Below, piece by piece: positions 8,777 to 19,377 of a DNA stretch of 64,000 nucleotides. The stretch is from Ancylobacter amanitiformis (GTDB lineage Bacteria; Pseudomonadota; Alphaproteobacteria; Rhizobiales; Xanthobacteraceae), in NCBI RefSeq assembly GCF_030814815.1, contig NZ_JAUSVR010000001.1, forward strand, positions 434,001 through 498,000, read 5' to 3'. Numbering within the stretch: the first letter of the stretch is position 1; each line of letters begins with the position of its first letter. Made by a program: the position numbers and the translations under genes. A model generated the notes under the pieces. It was not told where the DNA came from. It ran no database searches and saw nothing but the letters and a program-made list of their open reading frames with translations.

Positions 8777-9586
8777 CTATTGCGGGCCGACCAGCCCGGC
8801 CACCGTGCTCCACACCGCATCCTTGATGCCGACCGCCGCCGGCGGGGCAATGAGGGTGGGTGGATCGGGGTTCTTCTGCCCGTCCGGCATCAGATCGGCG
8901 AACCAGATCTCGCCATCGGTATAATAGGGATCGCCGCCGCCATTGCGCCCGAACAGTGTGGGGCCAAGCCCGGTCACCTGATAGACCTCGCGCACGACCC
9001 CCGCTTTCTTGAGGTCATCGACCAGCAGGTCGCGGACCGCATCGACATCCGGGCCGATATGGTGGGTGACGGCGCCGGTATAATGGCTGAGGCCGACGCC
9101 GCGGTCATAGGTCGCCGAGCCGAGCCACACAGCCCGGCCTTCGGCGCCGCGATCCAGCACCTTCCACAGCCGCACATGGTCGCGACGATCGGCGCTCGTG
9201 CCGACCTCCTTCTCGAAGGCGAGATCCTCGACGCGCCCGTCATAATAGAGCGGGCTGACCGGCGCCTGCGGGTCCGGACGGTCCAGCAGCACCGAGCCGA
9301 TGATGTCGACGCTCGACTTCAGCGTCACCGGGTCCGCCGCCGTCCAGCCTGCCGCGTACAGGGCGCGGATCACGTCCTCGCGGGCCCCGACCAGACCGAC
9401 ATCGATCGGGTCGCCGGGAATGCCCTGTTTGGTCTGCGTCACCATCGGCATGTGCCGGATGCCGGGCTGGCGCTCGTGATGCGTCCACAGCCGCGGCAGC
9501 AGGATATAGGCCAGCGCCGCCCAGACCAGCACGCCGAGCAGCGCCCAATGCCACACCCGCCGCGCGTCCTTCTTCAGCGCGACCAT
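8777..9586 (-). CDS. LssY C-terminal domain protein, membrane anchored
   Basis: 269 residues: a single N-terminal membrane helix (WALLGVLVWAALAYILLPRLW) followed by a soluble domain that matches the LssY_C family as far as I can recall it (pattern GIPGDPIDVGLVGAREDVIRAL, AAGWTAADPVTLKSS, TYDRGVGLSHYTGAVTHHI). The family is found on some DedA-type membrane proteins and alone; no biochemical activity is known. The topology suggests a periplasmic or lipid-facing domain. Its ATG lies 4 nt after the metH stop on the same strand, so it is translated from the methionine operon transcript, an unexpected partner for metH. Assignment to LssY_C is moderately sure; function is unknown. Confidence 0.72.
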   Translation of the reverse strand: MVALKKDARRVWHWALLGVLVWAALAYILLPRLWTHHERQPGIRHMPMVTQTKQGIPGDPIDVGLVGAREDVIRALYAAGWTAADPVTLKSSVDIIGSVLLDRPDPQAPVSPLYYDGRVEDLAFEKEVGTSADRRDHVRLWKVLDRGAEGRAVWLGSATYDRGVGLSHYTGAVTHHIGPDVDAVRDLLVDDLKKAGVVREVYQVTGLGPTLFGRNGGGDPYYTDGEIWFADLMPDGQKNPDPPTLIAPPAAVGIKDAVWSTVAGLVGPQ

Positions 9587-9590
9587 GGGT

Positions 9591-13334
<3,744 letters not shown>

Positions 13335-13344
13335 TGAGCGGCTC

Positions 13345-13716
13345 CTACTCCCTCTCCCCGTGCGGGAGAGGGTTGGGGTGAGGGGCATCCGCGCGCAGGA
13401 TTTCAAGAATCCGCGCCAGAACGCCCTCGATATTGTCGTTCACGTCGTTATTCCAGAAGCGGATGACGAGATAGCCACTGGCTTCGATCATCCGGCTCCG
13501 TTCTGCGTCCGTCTCGACGGAATGCTGGCCGCCGTCCAGTTCGATCACGAGCTTGGCGTCGGCGCAGAGGAAATCGACCGTAAAGCGATCAATCGGCTCC
13601 TGCCGCCGGAATTTCCAGCCATCGAGCTGCCGGTCGCGAAGGCGGGACCAGAGGAGCTTTTCGACGTCCGTCTGGTTCCGGCGCAGCTGGCGTGCTCGAA
13701 ATACCCTGCCGTCCAT
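13345..13716 (-). CDS. DUF559 (Vsr-like endonuclease fold) protein boxed by palindromic repeats
   Basis: About 123 residues of the DUF559 family, related to very-short-patch-repair endonucleases. The PD-(D/E)XK-like core is seen as TVDFL (Asp48), IELDGGQH (Glu59, Asp61, Gln64-His65) and a C-terminal [11 protein letters not shown] strand; the N-terminus has the family's [23 protein letters not shown] cleavage is plausible but unproven. The gene lies between metF and metH. Its last dozen codons ([12 protein letters not shown]) are themselves a copy of the dispersed repeat at 13350, and its start region overlaps a second copy at 13719. Either ATG 13716 or a GTG at 13725 inside the repeat could be used; the repeat's gagggg is the only Shine-Dalgarno-like sequence. 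It looks like a small cassette inserted into the operon. Confidence 0.85.
   Translation of the reverse strand: MDGRVFRARQLRRNQTDVEKLLWSRLRDRQLDGWKFRRQEPIDRFTVDFLCADAKLVIELDGGQHSVETDAERSRMIEASGYLVIRFWNNDVNDNIEGVLARILEILRADAPHPNPLPHGERE
13350..13388. repeat. Palindromic dispersed repeat, copy at the 3' end of the DUF559 gene
   Basis: Hairpin ccctctccc (13350-13358) / gggagaggg (13364-13372) followed by ttggggtgagggg. The same core occurs at 1162-1272 and 13742-13763. It supplies the C-terminal codons of the DUF559 protein and sits 16 nt upstream of the metH start, next to its ribosome-binding site. Confidence 0.85.
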
Positions 13717-13718
13717 CC

Positions 13719-13850
13719 CCCTCACCCGCCGCTTCGCGGCGACCTCTCCCCTCGGGGAGAGGTGAAGATGCCGCTCTCTCTGTCTTGTATCAGGCCTTCT
13801 CCGTCAGATGGACCTGCCCCCTCTCCCCGACGTGACGAGGGGTGGGGTGA
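13719..13850. repeat. Palindromic dispersed repeat cluster upstream of the DUF559 gene
   Basis: Contains ccctcacc, a small gccgc/gcggc hairpin, then the perfect hairpin acctctcccc (13742-13751) / ggggagaggt (13754-13763), and after about 50 nt a degenerate second unit (cccctctcccc, then gaggggtggggtgag at 13837-13851). It has the same two-hairpin plan as the copy at 1162-1272. Together with the copy at 13350 it encloses the DUF559 gene. Confidence 0.8.
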
Positions 13851-13871
13851 GCGGTTTTCGACGCCCCGCCC

Positions 13872-14804
13872 CTACGCCGCCGCCTGCCCGTTGCCCTGCC
13901 CCGCCGCGACCTCCTGCGGCGGACGAATGCCCAGCAGGTGACACACGGCATAGACGAGGTCGGCGCGGTTGAGCGTGTAGAAGTGGAATTCGGTCACGCC
14001 GCGATCGACGAGATCGAACACCTGCTCGGCCGCCACGGCGGCGGCGATCAGCTTGCGGGTCTCGAGGTCGGCGTCGAGCCCCTCGAAACGCCCGCTCAGC
14101 CAGTCCGGCACATGGGTGCCGGTCTTTTCGGCGAAGTTGCGCGCCTGCTTGAAATTCGACACCGGCAGGATGCCCGGCACGATAGGCACATCGATGCCGC
14201 GCGCGCGCACCTTGTCGAGGTAGCGGAAATACAGGTCGTTGTCGAAGAAGCACTGGGTGATGGCGCGGGTCGCCCCGGCATCCACCTTGGCGGCGAGGAT
14301 ATCGAGATCGGTGTCGAACGAGGCACTCTCGGGATGCCTCTCCGGATAGGCCGAGACCGACACCTCGAAATTGGCGATGCGACGAATGCCGGCGACCAGT
14401 TCGGCGGTCGTCCGGTAGCCCTGCGGGTGCGGCTCATAGGCCTGGCCGACGCCGCCCGGCGGATCGCCGCGCAGCGCCACGATATGGCGCACGCCGGCAT
14501 CCCAATAGCCGCGCACCACGTCGTCCACCTCGCCCCTGGCGGCGGAAACGCAGGTCAGGTGCGCCGCCGGGGCGAGCCGGGTCTCCTTGACGATGCGCTC
14601 GACCGTGGCGTGGGTGCGCTCGCGCGTCGAGCCGCCGGCGCCATAGGTCACCGAGACGAATTTCGGCGCCAGCGGCGCGAGGCGGGTGATGGAGGCCCAC
14701 AGCGTCGCGTCCATCTCCGGCGTCTTCGGCGGGAAGAACTCGAAGGAGACGGAGATCGGCCGCCCCCCGCTGCGCCGGCTGCGACGCTCGACTTCGGACG
14801 ACAT
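13872..14804 (-). CDS. metF: 5,10-methylenetetrahydrofolate reductase
   Basis: Reduces methylene-THF to 5-methyl-THF, the methyl donor used by MetH two genes downstream. 310 residues, standard length, with the TIM-barrel landmarks VSFEFFPPKT near the N-terminus (catalytic Glu), VSVTYGAGGSTRERT, HIVALRGDPPGG (flavin/folate loop) and TRAITQCFFDND. The ATG overlaps the stop of the regulator gene by one base (TGATG), so translation is coupled. A repeat-flanked DUF559 gene separates it from metH. The C-terminal 15 residues are Ala/Gln-rich. Assignment is secure. Confidence 0.96.
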   Translation of the reverse strand: MSSEVERRSRRSGGRPISVSFEFFPPKTPEMDATLWASITRLAPLAPKFVSVTYGAGGSTRERTHATVERIVKETRLAPAAHLTCVSAARGEVDDVVRGYWDAGVRHIVALRGDPPGGVGQAYEPHPQGYRTTAELVAGIRRIANFEVSVSAYPERHPESASFDTDLDILAAKVDAGATRAITQCFFDNDLYFRYLDKVRARGIDVPIVPGILPVSNFKQARNFAEKTGTHVPDWLSGRFEGLDADLETRKLIAAAVAAEQVFDLVDRGVTEFHFYTLNRADLVYAVCHLLGIRPPQEVAAGQGNGQAAA

Positions 14805-15838
14805 CAGGCGACCTCCTTCTTATCGGGTGGGGCTTGCTTGCCCTGCGGGGCATCGGCGAGCGCGATGCGCGGATCGCGCGCCAGCCAGAGCGAGACGGTG
14901 AGCCTGCCTTCGCCCGGTTTTCCACTATTTTCGGGCGACAGCAGGCGATGGGACTGCGGCACGAGGCCGGCCTGGGTGAGCCAGCTCTCCATGATCTCCG
15001 GCGCAAAGCCGAGACGGCGATGGGCGTGCTGCTCGCGCAGGAATTCGAGGTCGTGCGGGTCGAAATCGACCACCAGCAGGCGCCCGCCGGGGCGCAGCAC
15101 GCGGGCCGCCTCCCTCAAGGCGCGCGGCGCGTCCTCCAGGAAGTGCAGCACCTGATGCACGATCACCACGTCGAAGGCATCGCGCGGCAGAGCGAGATTA
15201 TAGATGTCGCCCTGCCGGACGGTGGCGTTGCGCACGCCGGCGCGCTCCAGATTGGCGCGGGCGACGGCGAGCATGTCGGCCGAGAGATCGATGCCGAGGC
15301 CCCGCTCCATCTCGTCGGCGAACAGTTCGAGAATGCGCCCGGTGCCGGTGCCGAGATCGAGCAGGCTGCCGATCCGCGCGCCGGAGAGGATCGATCGGAT
15401 CGCCGATTCCACTTCCGTCTCGGGCGCATGCAGGCGGCGTATGGCGTCCCATTCATGGGCATGGGCGCGAAAATATTCCTGCGCATGGGCGGCGCGGGCG
15501 GCGCGGACCGCCTCCAGCCGCTCGCGGTCGCGCAGCAGCACCTCGTCGTCCGGTGCCATCAGCTCGATCAGCGCGTCGGTGAGCGCGGCGGCGGGCGCCT
15601 CGGTGGCGCGGCGGTAGAACACCCAGCTCGCCTCGCGAAAACGCTCGACCAGACCGGCTTCGGCCAGCAGCTTGAGGTGGCGCGAGATTCGCGGCTGCGA
15701 CTGGCCCAGAATCTCGGTAAGCTCGGAGACGGTCAGTTCACCCTCGCCGATCAGCGCCAGGAGGCGCAGGCGCGTGTCCTCGCCGGCGGCCTTGAGGCCG
15801 TCGAGCAGGGGCGCGAAATTGAGCGAGGAACCGGACAC
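14804..15838 (-). CDS. ArsR-type regulator fused to a SAM-methyltransferase-like domain (SahR-like)
   Basis: Likely controls the methionine/SAM cycle operon it heads. Residues about 10-85 form an ArsR winged helix (LTVSELTEILGQSQPRISRH as recognition region). Residues about 145-300 form a class I methyltransferase fold with the SAM/SAH-binding loop LLDLGTGTGRILE and acidic GIDLSADML. SahR regulators sense S-adenosylhomocysteine and repress metF, metH and ahcY; an ArsR domain fused to a methyltransferase-like domain upstream of metF-metH is the arrangement I know for Alphaproteobacteria. The GTG start at 15838 follows ggagg. A 16-bp near-palindrome lies directly upstream. Whether the domain binds SAH as a sensor or methylates something is not shown by sequence. 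Confidence 0.85.
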   Translation of the reverse strand: MSGSSLNFAPLLDGLKAAGEDTRLRLLALIGEGELTVSELTEILGQSQPRISRHLKLLAEAGLVERFREASWVFYRRATEAPAAALTDALIELMAPDDEVLLRDRERLEAVRAARAAHAQEYFRAHAHEWDAIRRLHAPETEVESAIRSILSGARIGSLLDLGTGTGRILELFADEMERGLGIDLSADMLAVARANLERAGVRNATVRQGDIYNLALPRDAFDVVIVHQVLHFLEDAPRALREAARVLRPGGRLLVVDFDPHDLEFLREQHAHRRLGFAPEIMESWLTQAGLVPQSHRLLSPENSGKPGEGRLTVSLWLARDPRIALADAPQGKQAPPDKKEVA

Positions 15839-15856
15839 GTTGCCTCCGAAAAAGAT

Positions 15857-15872
15857 ATAAAGATATGTTTAT
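15857..15872. promoter_or_regulatory. Probable SahR operator between the regulator and trmO
   Basis: The AT-rich near-palindrome ataaagatatgtttat matches its own reverse complement at 14 of 16 positions. It stands out in a GC-rich background, lies 19 nt upstream of the regulator's GTG and 73 nt upstream of trmO, and is placed where an autorepressor would block transcription. Its identity as a SahR site is inferred from position and from the regulator beside it. Confidence 0.65.
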
Positions 15873-15944
15873 GTCTTATTTCGTCGATGCGCAAGAGGCG
15901 CGCGACCTCGAAGAGGCGCGCGACCTTTCCGGAAGGAGCGGGAC

Positions 15945-16583
15945 ATGAGCCACGAGACACGCGGGCACCTGCCGCGGGCGGACGAAGACCAGGCGGGCGA
16001 AGACCAGGCGGGCGAAGACCAGGCGGGCGAAGACCAGGCGGGCGAAGACCAGGCGCAGGAGCGCGCGGCACAGCAAGGGGCGGCGCCCGAGTTCGGCATC
16101 CGGCCCGGCGAAGTGGCGATCGACCTGCCGCCCAGCGCCGATGCCGGGGTGTATTTCATCGGCCGCATCCGCACGCCGTGGAAGAACCGTGCCGACTGCC
16201 CGAAGAACGGGCGCGAGTCGCAGGTGGTCTGCACGGTGGAGATCGCTCCGGCCTTTCGCCCCGCGCTCGAGGGGCTGGAAGGCACCACGCATCTGTGGCT
16301 GCTCTATTTCATGGACCGCGCGCCGCGAAACCTCGTCGTGCAGGTGCCCCGGCACTATGGGCGCGGCCGCGGCACCTTCGCGCTGCGCAGCCCCGCGCGG
16401 CCGAATCCGATCGCGCTGAGCGCGGTGCAACTGCTGGGCATCGAGGACGGCACGCTGTCGGTGATCGGGCTGGATTGCCTCGACGGCACGCCGCTGATCG
16501 ACATCAAACCCTATTTCGCCTCCACGGACTGCTTCCCCGAGGCGGTCGTGGGCTGGCATCGCGAACGCGGGCGGGAATGCTAG
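15945..16583 (+). CDS. tRNA (N6-threonylcarbamoyladenosine(37)-N6)-methyltransferase TrmO-like protein
   Basis: TrmO/TsaA (UPF0066) proteins methylate t6A37 of threonine tRNAs using SAM. The conserved beta-barrel domain spans about residues 60-205: IGRIRTPWKNR, LEGTTHLWLLYFMDRA, GTFALRSPARPNPIALSAV and LIDIKPYF are family motifs. The first 60 residues are unusual: five tandem copies of a 15-nt unit encode (EDQAG)n, giving a very acidic, probably disordered arm not found in typical TrmO. The ATG follows ggaaggag. It diverges from the SahR-like gene, whose operator may affect both; a SAM-using enzyme next to a SAH regulator is suggestive. The sequence variant NPI rather than another subfamily could mean a different acceptor, so no symbol is given. 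Confidence 0.85.
   Translation: MSHETRGHLPRADEDQAGEDQAGEDQAGEDQAGEDQAQERAAQQGAAPEFGIRPGEVAIDLPPSADAGVYFIGRIRTPWKNRADCPKNGRESQVVCTVEIAPAFRPALEGLEGTTHLWLLYFMDRAPRNLVVQVPRHYGRGRGTFALRSPARPNPIALSAVQLLGIEDGTLSVIGLDCLDGTPLIDIKPYFASTDCFPEAVVGWHRERGREC
15984..16058 (+). repeat. 15-bp in-frame tandem repeat in the trmO-like gene
   Basis: Four exact copies of gaagaccaggcgggc at 15984, 15999, 16014 and 16029 and a fifth varied at its end (16044-16058). Being a multiple of three it only changes the length of an acidic EDQAG arm, so copy number can vary between strains without a frameshift. Confidence 0.95.
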
Positions 16584-16780
16584 GCGGAAAGATCCGTCGG
16601 GGTCGTTGGAAAGAGTCTGCTAACCAAGATGTGGCATCAATGCATCGGGGATGCGTTATGCGCATGGCTCGGGGTCAAAGGGCCGTTCCAGGCTCTGGTC
16701 TGGTCTTGAACCTGCCTTGATCGTGCGTCATTTCCTCACGGCAACGTATGAAGATACATTCCGGCAGATCCAGTTAAGGC

Positions 16781-17884
16781 ATGATGATGGTCGCTCGCCT
16801 TGGTTTCGTTCCCGCTGTCGCCTTTACCGTCCTGGCATCGGTGGGCAGCGCCGCAGCGCAATACAATTCAGCAGCCCCGCAGGCTGGTTCGGCCTATGAA
16901 GCCGCGACGGGCAATCCGGTGAACGAGGACGTGCAGGTTCCGGCCGCGTACGACCCCTATGCCGGCACGAACGCGGCGGTCGCCCCGCAGGCGGCGCCCG
17001 GCACGCCCGCGCCCTATTACGCCCAGCCGGCTGCCGGTGTCGCTGCGCAGCCGCCCGGTGCCGTCCCCGGCGCGCCGGCCGATGCCCGCTATGCGAGCCC
17101 GGCGAGCCAGCCGGCCGGCTATCCGCCGGGCGCCTATTCCGGCCAGCAGCCGGTCGGCGCGCCTTCTCCCTATGGCGCCACCGCGGCCGCGGCTCCCGTC
17201 AACAGCGCACCGCCGGCCTATGGCCAGTCGGCCGCGGCGCCGGCGCCGCGTCAGGACCTGAACAACAATTATGGCGCCAACGGCTCCAGCGTGGCCATGC
17301 TGCCGGCGGAAGACCAGCCGGAGGAGGGCCCGGCGAAGGAACTGCCGGCCAACCTCAAGCGTCAGGTGGTGGACTACCCGACCACCCAGGCTCCCGGCAC
17401 CATCGTCATCGATACGTCCAACACCTATCTCTATCTGGTGATGGGCGGCGGCAAGGCCGAGCGCTACGGCATCGGCGTCGGCCGCGACGGTTTCACCTGG
17501 GCCGGCACCGAAAAGATCTCCCGCAAGGCCGAATGGGCCGACTGGCGCCCGCCGGCGGAAATGATCGAACGCCAGCCCTATCTGCCGCGCTTCATGGCCG
17601 GCGGCCCGGGCAACCCCCTCGGCGCGCGCACCATGTATCTCGGCGGCACCATCTACCGCATCCACGGCACGAACCAGCCTTCCACCATCGGCCAGTTCAT
17701 GTCCTCGGGCTGCATCCGCATGCTGAACGAGGATGTCGAGGCGCTGTACGAGAAGGTGAAGGTCGGCACCAAGGTGGTGGTCCTGCCGGGCAGTTCGCCC
17801 AAGACCGCCGCCGCCGATGGCTCCATGGCGCCGATGCCGGTCAGCGCGTCCGTCAGCGCCTCGAACGGCCTCGCCGTTCACTGA
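16781..17884 (+). CDS. L,D-transpeptidase (YkuD/ErfK family)
   Basis: Periplasmic enzyme that makes 3-3 peptidoglycan cross-links or ties proteins to peptidoglycan. A signal peptide (FVPAVAFTVLASVGSAAAQ) is followed by a long Pro/Ala/Gln/Tyr-rich low-complexity region (about residues 30-165) that can span the periplasm, then the YkuD domain (about 200-345). The active site is seen as His295 in RIHGTN and Cys311 in SSGCIRM; the segment TWAGTEKISRKAEWADWRPP is typical of alphaproteobacterial members. Three ATG codons stand in a row at the start; the first is taken. Flanked by an inverted repeat (17926) and a convergent MOSC gene. The exact reaction (cross-linking or anchoring) is open. Confidence 0.9.
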   Translation: MMMVARLGFVPAVAFTVLASVGSAAAQYNSAAPQAGSAYEAATGNPVNEDVQVPAAYDPYAGTNAAVAPQAAPGTPAPYYAQPAAGVAAQPPGAVPGAPADARYASPASQPAGYPPGAYSGQQPVGAPSPYGATAAAAPVNSAPPAYGQSAAAPAPRQDLNNNYGANGSSVAMLPAEDQPEEGPAKELPANLKRQVVDYPTTQAPGTIVIDTSNTYLYLVMGGGKAERYGIGVGRDGFTWAGTEKISRKAEWADWRPPAEMIERQPYLPRFMAGGPGNPLGARTMYLGGTIYRIHGTNQPSTIGQFMSSGCIRMLNEDVEALYEKVKVGTKVVVLPGSSPKTAAADGSMAPMPVSASVSASNGLAVH

Positions 17885-17925
17885 TCCCTCGGGGCTCTTC
17901 TCTGGGGCCCTCGTCGATCGGGGAT

Positions 17926-17959
17926 CTTGTCGATCGGGCGGAATCACCTGATCGACAAG
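17926..17959. repeat. Inverted repeat after the L,D-transpeptidase gene
   Basis: Perfect 10-bp arms cttgtcgatc (17926-17935) and gatcgacaag (17950-17959) with a 14-nt spacer; the right arm is followed by aaaatcgtttcgatt. An extra copy of gtcgatcgggg stands just before. It may terminate the transpeptidase transcript, though the T-run is weak, or belong to an interspersed element. Confidence 0.7.
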
Positions 17960-18009
17960 AAAATCGTTTCGATTCAACAGGCTAGGGTGTTTTCGATTCG
18001 GAAGACGAT

Positions 18010-18615
18010 CTAGCGCGTCCATGGCCGCTGCGCCGGAACGCGTAGCTCGATCTCGGTGCCGGCGGCGAGTTCGCCGGCACGTTCGACCCAGGCCACCAGC
18101 CCGCGCAGCCCTTTTGCCCGCTGTACGAAGGCAAGGTCCAGCCCCGCGCTGCCGGGATGGAAGGCCGCGACAGCCGCCCCGGCGTGCCGGCAGGGCGCGT
18201 TCTCCCCCTCCACCGCAAGCGTTGCTCCGCCCGCCGCGAAAAGTCGCGTGCCCGGTGGCAGCTGGGTGAGGTGCGCGATCCCCTCGATCACCAGATTGGC
18301 GCCCAGCCATTCCGGCTGCACGTCGGCGATGCCGAGGCGGCGGGCGATCTCCGCGAGTTCGTCCATGGCGACGATGGAAACCTGCCGCGAATTGCGAATC
18401 GGCGTGCCGCGCGGAAACCACGGCACGCGCGAATCAGCCGGGCGGGCCATGCCGCTATGCCGATCCCCCGGCACACCCTCCAGCGTCACCCCGAGCGACC
18501 CCACCTCGCGGGTGGCGAATCCCGCACCATCGGCGATCAGCGTGCGGGCAAGCCGCGCGGTGAAGCGCTGGGCGGGAACCACCGTGGGGCCAAACAGATC
18601 GCCATTTTCATTCAT
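18010..18615 (-). CDS. MOSC domain protein
   Basis: About 201 residues of the molybdenum-cofactor sulfurase C-terminal (MOSC) family, whose members (YiiM, YuaD, mARC) bind molybdopterin or handle N-hydroxylated substrates. Visible motifs are GVPGDRHSG, TPIRNSRQVSIV, WLGANLVIEGI and the Cys of GENAPCRHAG expected to ligate Mo. It lacks the beta-barrel N-terminal domain of mARC and so is the short stand-alone form. The start ATG 18615 is preferred over one at 18654, which would add a basic leader overlapping the hdeD promoter side. It points away from the hdeD operon. Substrate unknown. Confidence 0.8.
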   Translation of the reverse strand: MNENGDLFGPTVVPAQRFTARLARTLIADGAGFATREVGSLGVTLEGVPGDRHSGMARPADSRVPWFPRGTPIRNSRQVSIVAMDELAEIARRLGIADVQPEWLGANLVIEGIAHLTQLPPGTRLFAAGGATLAVEGENAPCRHAGAAVAAFHPGSAGLDLAFVQRAKGLRGLVAWVERAGELAAGTEIELRVPAQRPWTR

Positions 18616-18712
18616 GCACCGGTTTCCTCGCGACATCTCTGGCGGATCGGGCAAATGCGACTGCGCGCGTCACCCGACGGCGCTAAAGTACCATGCTCCA
18701 CGGACGCAGGCA

Positions 18713-18737
18713 GGAACCCCAGCGGGGTATGAGCGTT
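18713..18737 (+). promoter_or_regulatory. EcfG-type general stress promoter upstream of hdeD
   Basis: GGAAC at 18713-18717, exactly 16 nt, then CGTT at 18734-18737: the alphaproteobacterial EcfG (SigE9-type) consensus GGAAC-N16/17-CGTT without mismatch. The hdeD ATG is 42 nt downstream. Because hdeD, opgC and the two SGNH genes follow with gaps of 10, 15 and 1 nt, all four may answer to the general stress response. Confidence 0.7.
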
Positions 18738-18779
18738 GTGCTTTGCCGGCCTGGCGCCCGTCAGATCGAGGTCGAACCG

Positions 18780-19367
18780 ATGTCCACTCCCAGCGATTCC
18801 CTTCCCCACTCCCCGGCCGGCTCGCTCGCGGGCCATCTGAAGGAATTGCGGGCCAAATGGGGGTGGTTCGTCGCCCTCGGCATCGTGATGATCCTCGCCG
18901 GTCTGATCGCCCTCGGCAGTTCCTACACGCTGGTGATCGGCACCCTGATCTCGGTCTACTACATCGGCGCGATGATGATCGTGGGCGGCGTCGCGCAGAT
19001 CTTCCATGCGTTCGGCATGAAGGGTTGGGGCGGCTTCTTCTTCTGGCTGCTGGACGGCATCCTCTACCTCGCCGCGGGCGTGCTGGCCTTCACCCAGCCG
19101 GACCTCGCCGCCACGGTGCTGACCCTGCTGCTCGGCATCGCGCTGATCATTGGCGGTCTCTTCCGGGCGATCGCCGCCTTCCAGATGCGCCCTGCGCCGG
19201 GCTGGGGCTGGATCCTGTTTTCGGCCATCATCGCCATCATCCTCGGCGTCGAGATCACCGTGCAATGGCCGATCAATTCGCTGTGGATCCTCGGCCTGTT
19301 CCTCGGCATCGACCTTCTTTTCAACGGCTTCACGGTGCTCATGTTCGGCCTTGGACTGAAAAAATGA
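18780..19367 (+). CDS. HdeD family acid-resistance-type membrane protein (DUF308)
   Basis: 195-residue inner-membrane protein with six predicted helices, starting near FVALGIVMILAGLIALGS and ending in WILGLFLGIDLLFNGFTVLM, the repeat-like architecture of HdeD/DUF308. HdeD in E. coli helps acid survival at high cell density; the mechanism is unknown. The ATG at 18780 follows gagg; an upstream in-frame ATG at 18693 lies before the putative promoter and is not used. It heads an operon with opgC 10 nt downstream, and a perfect EcfG-type promoter sits 42 nt upstream, fitting a stress role. Confidence 0.87.
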   Translation: MSTPSDSLPHSPAGSLAGHLKELRAKWGWFVALGIVMILAGLIALGSSYTLVIGTLISVYYIGAMMIVGGVAQIFHAFGMKGWGGFFFWLLDGILYLAAGVLAFTQPDLAATVLTLLLGIALIIGGLFRAIAAFQMRPAPGWGWILFSAIIAIILGVEITVQWPINSLWILGLFLGIDLLFNGFTVLMFGLGLKK

Positions 19368-19377
19368 GCGAGGCGAC

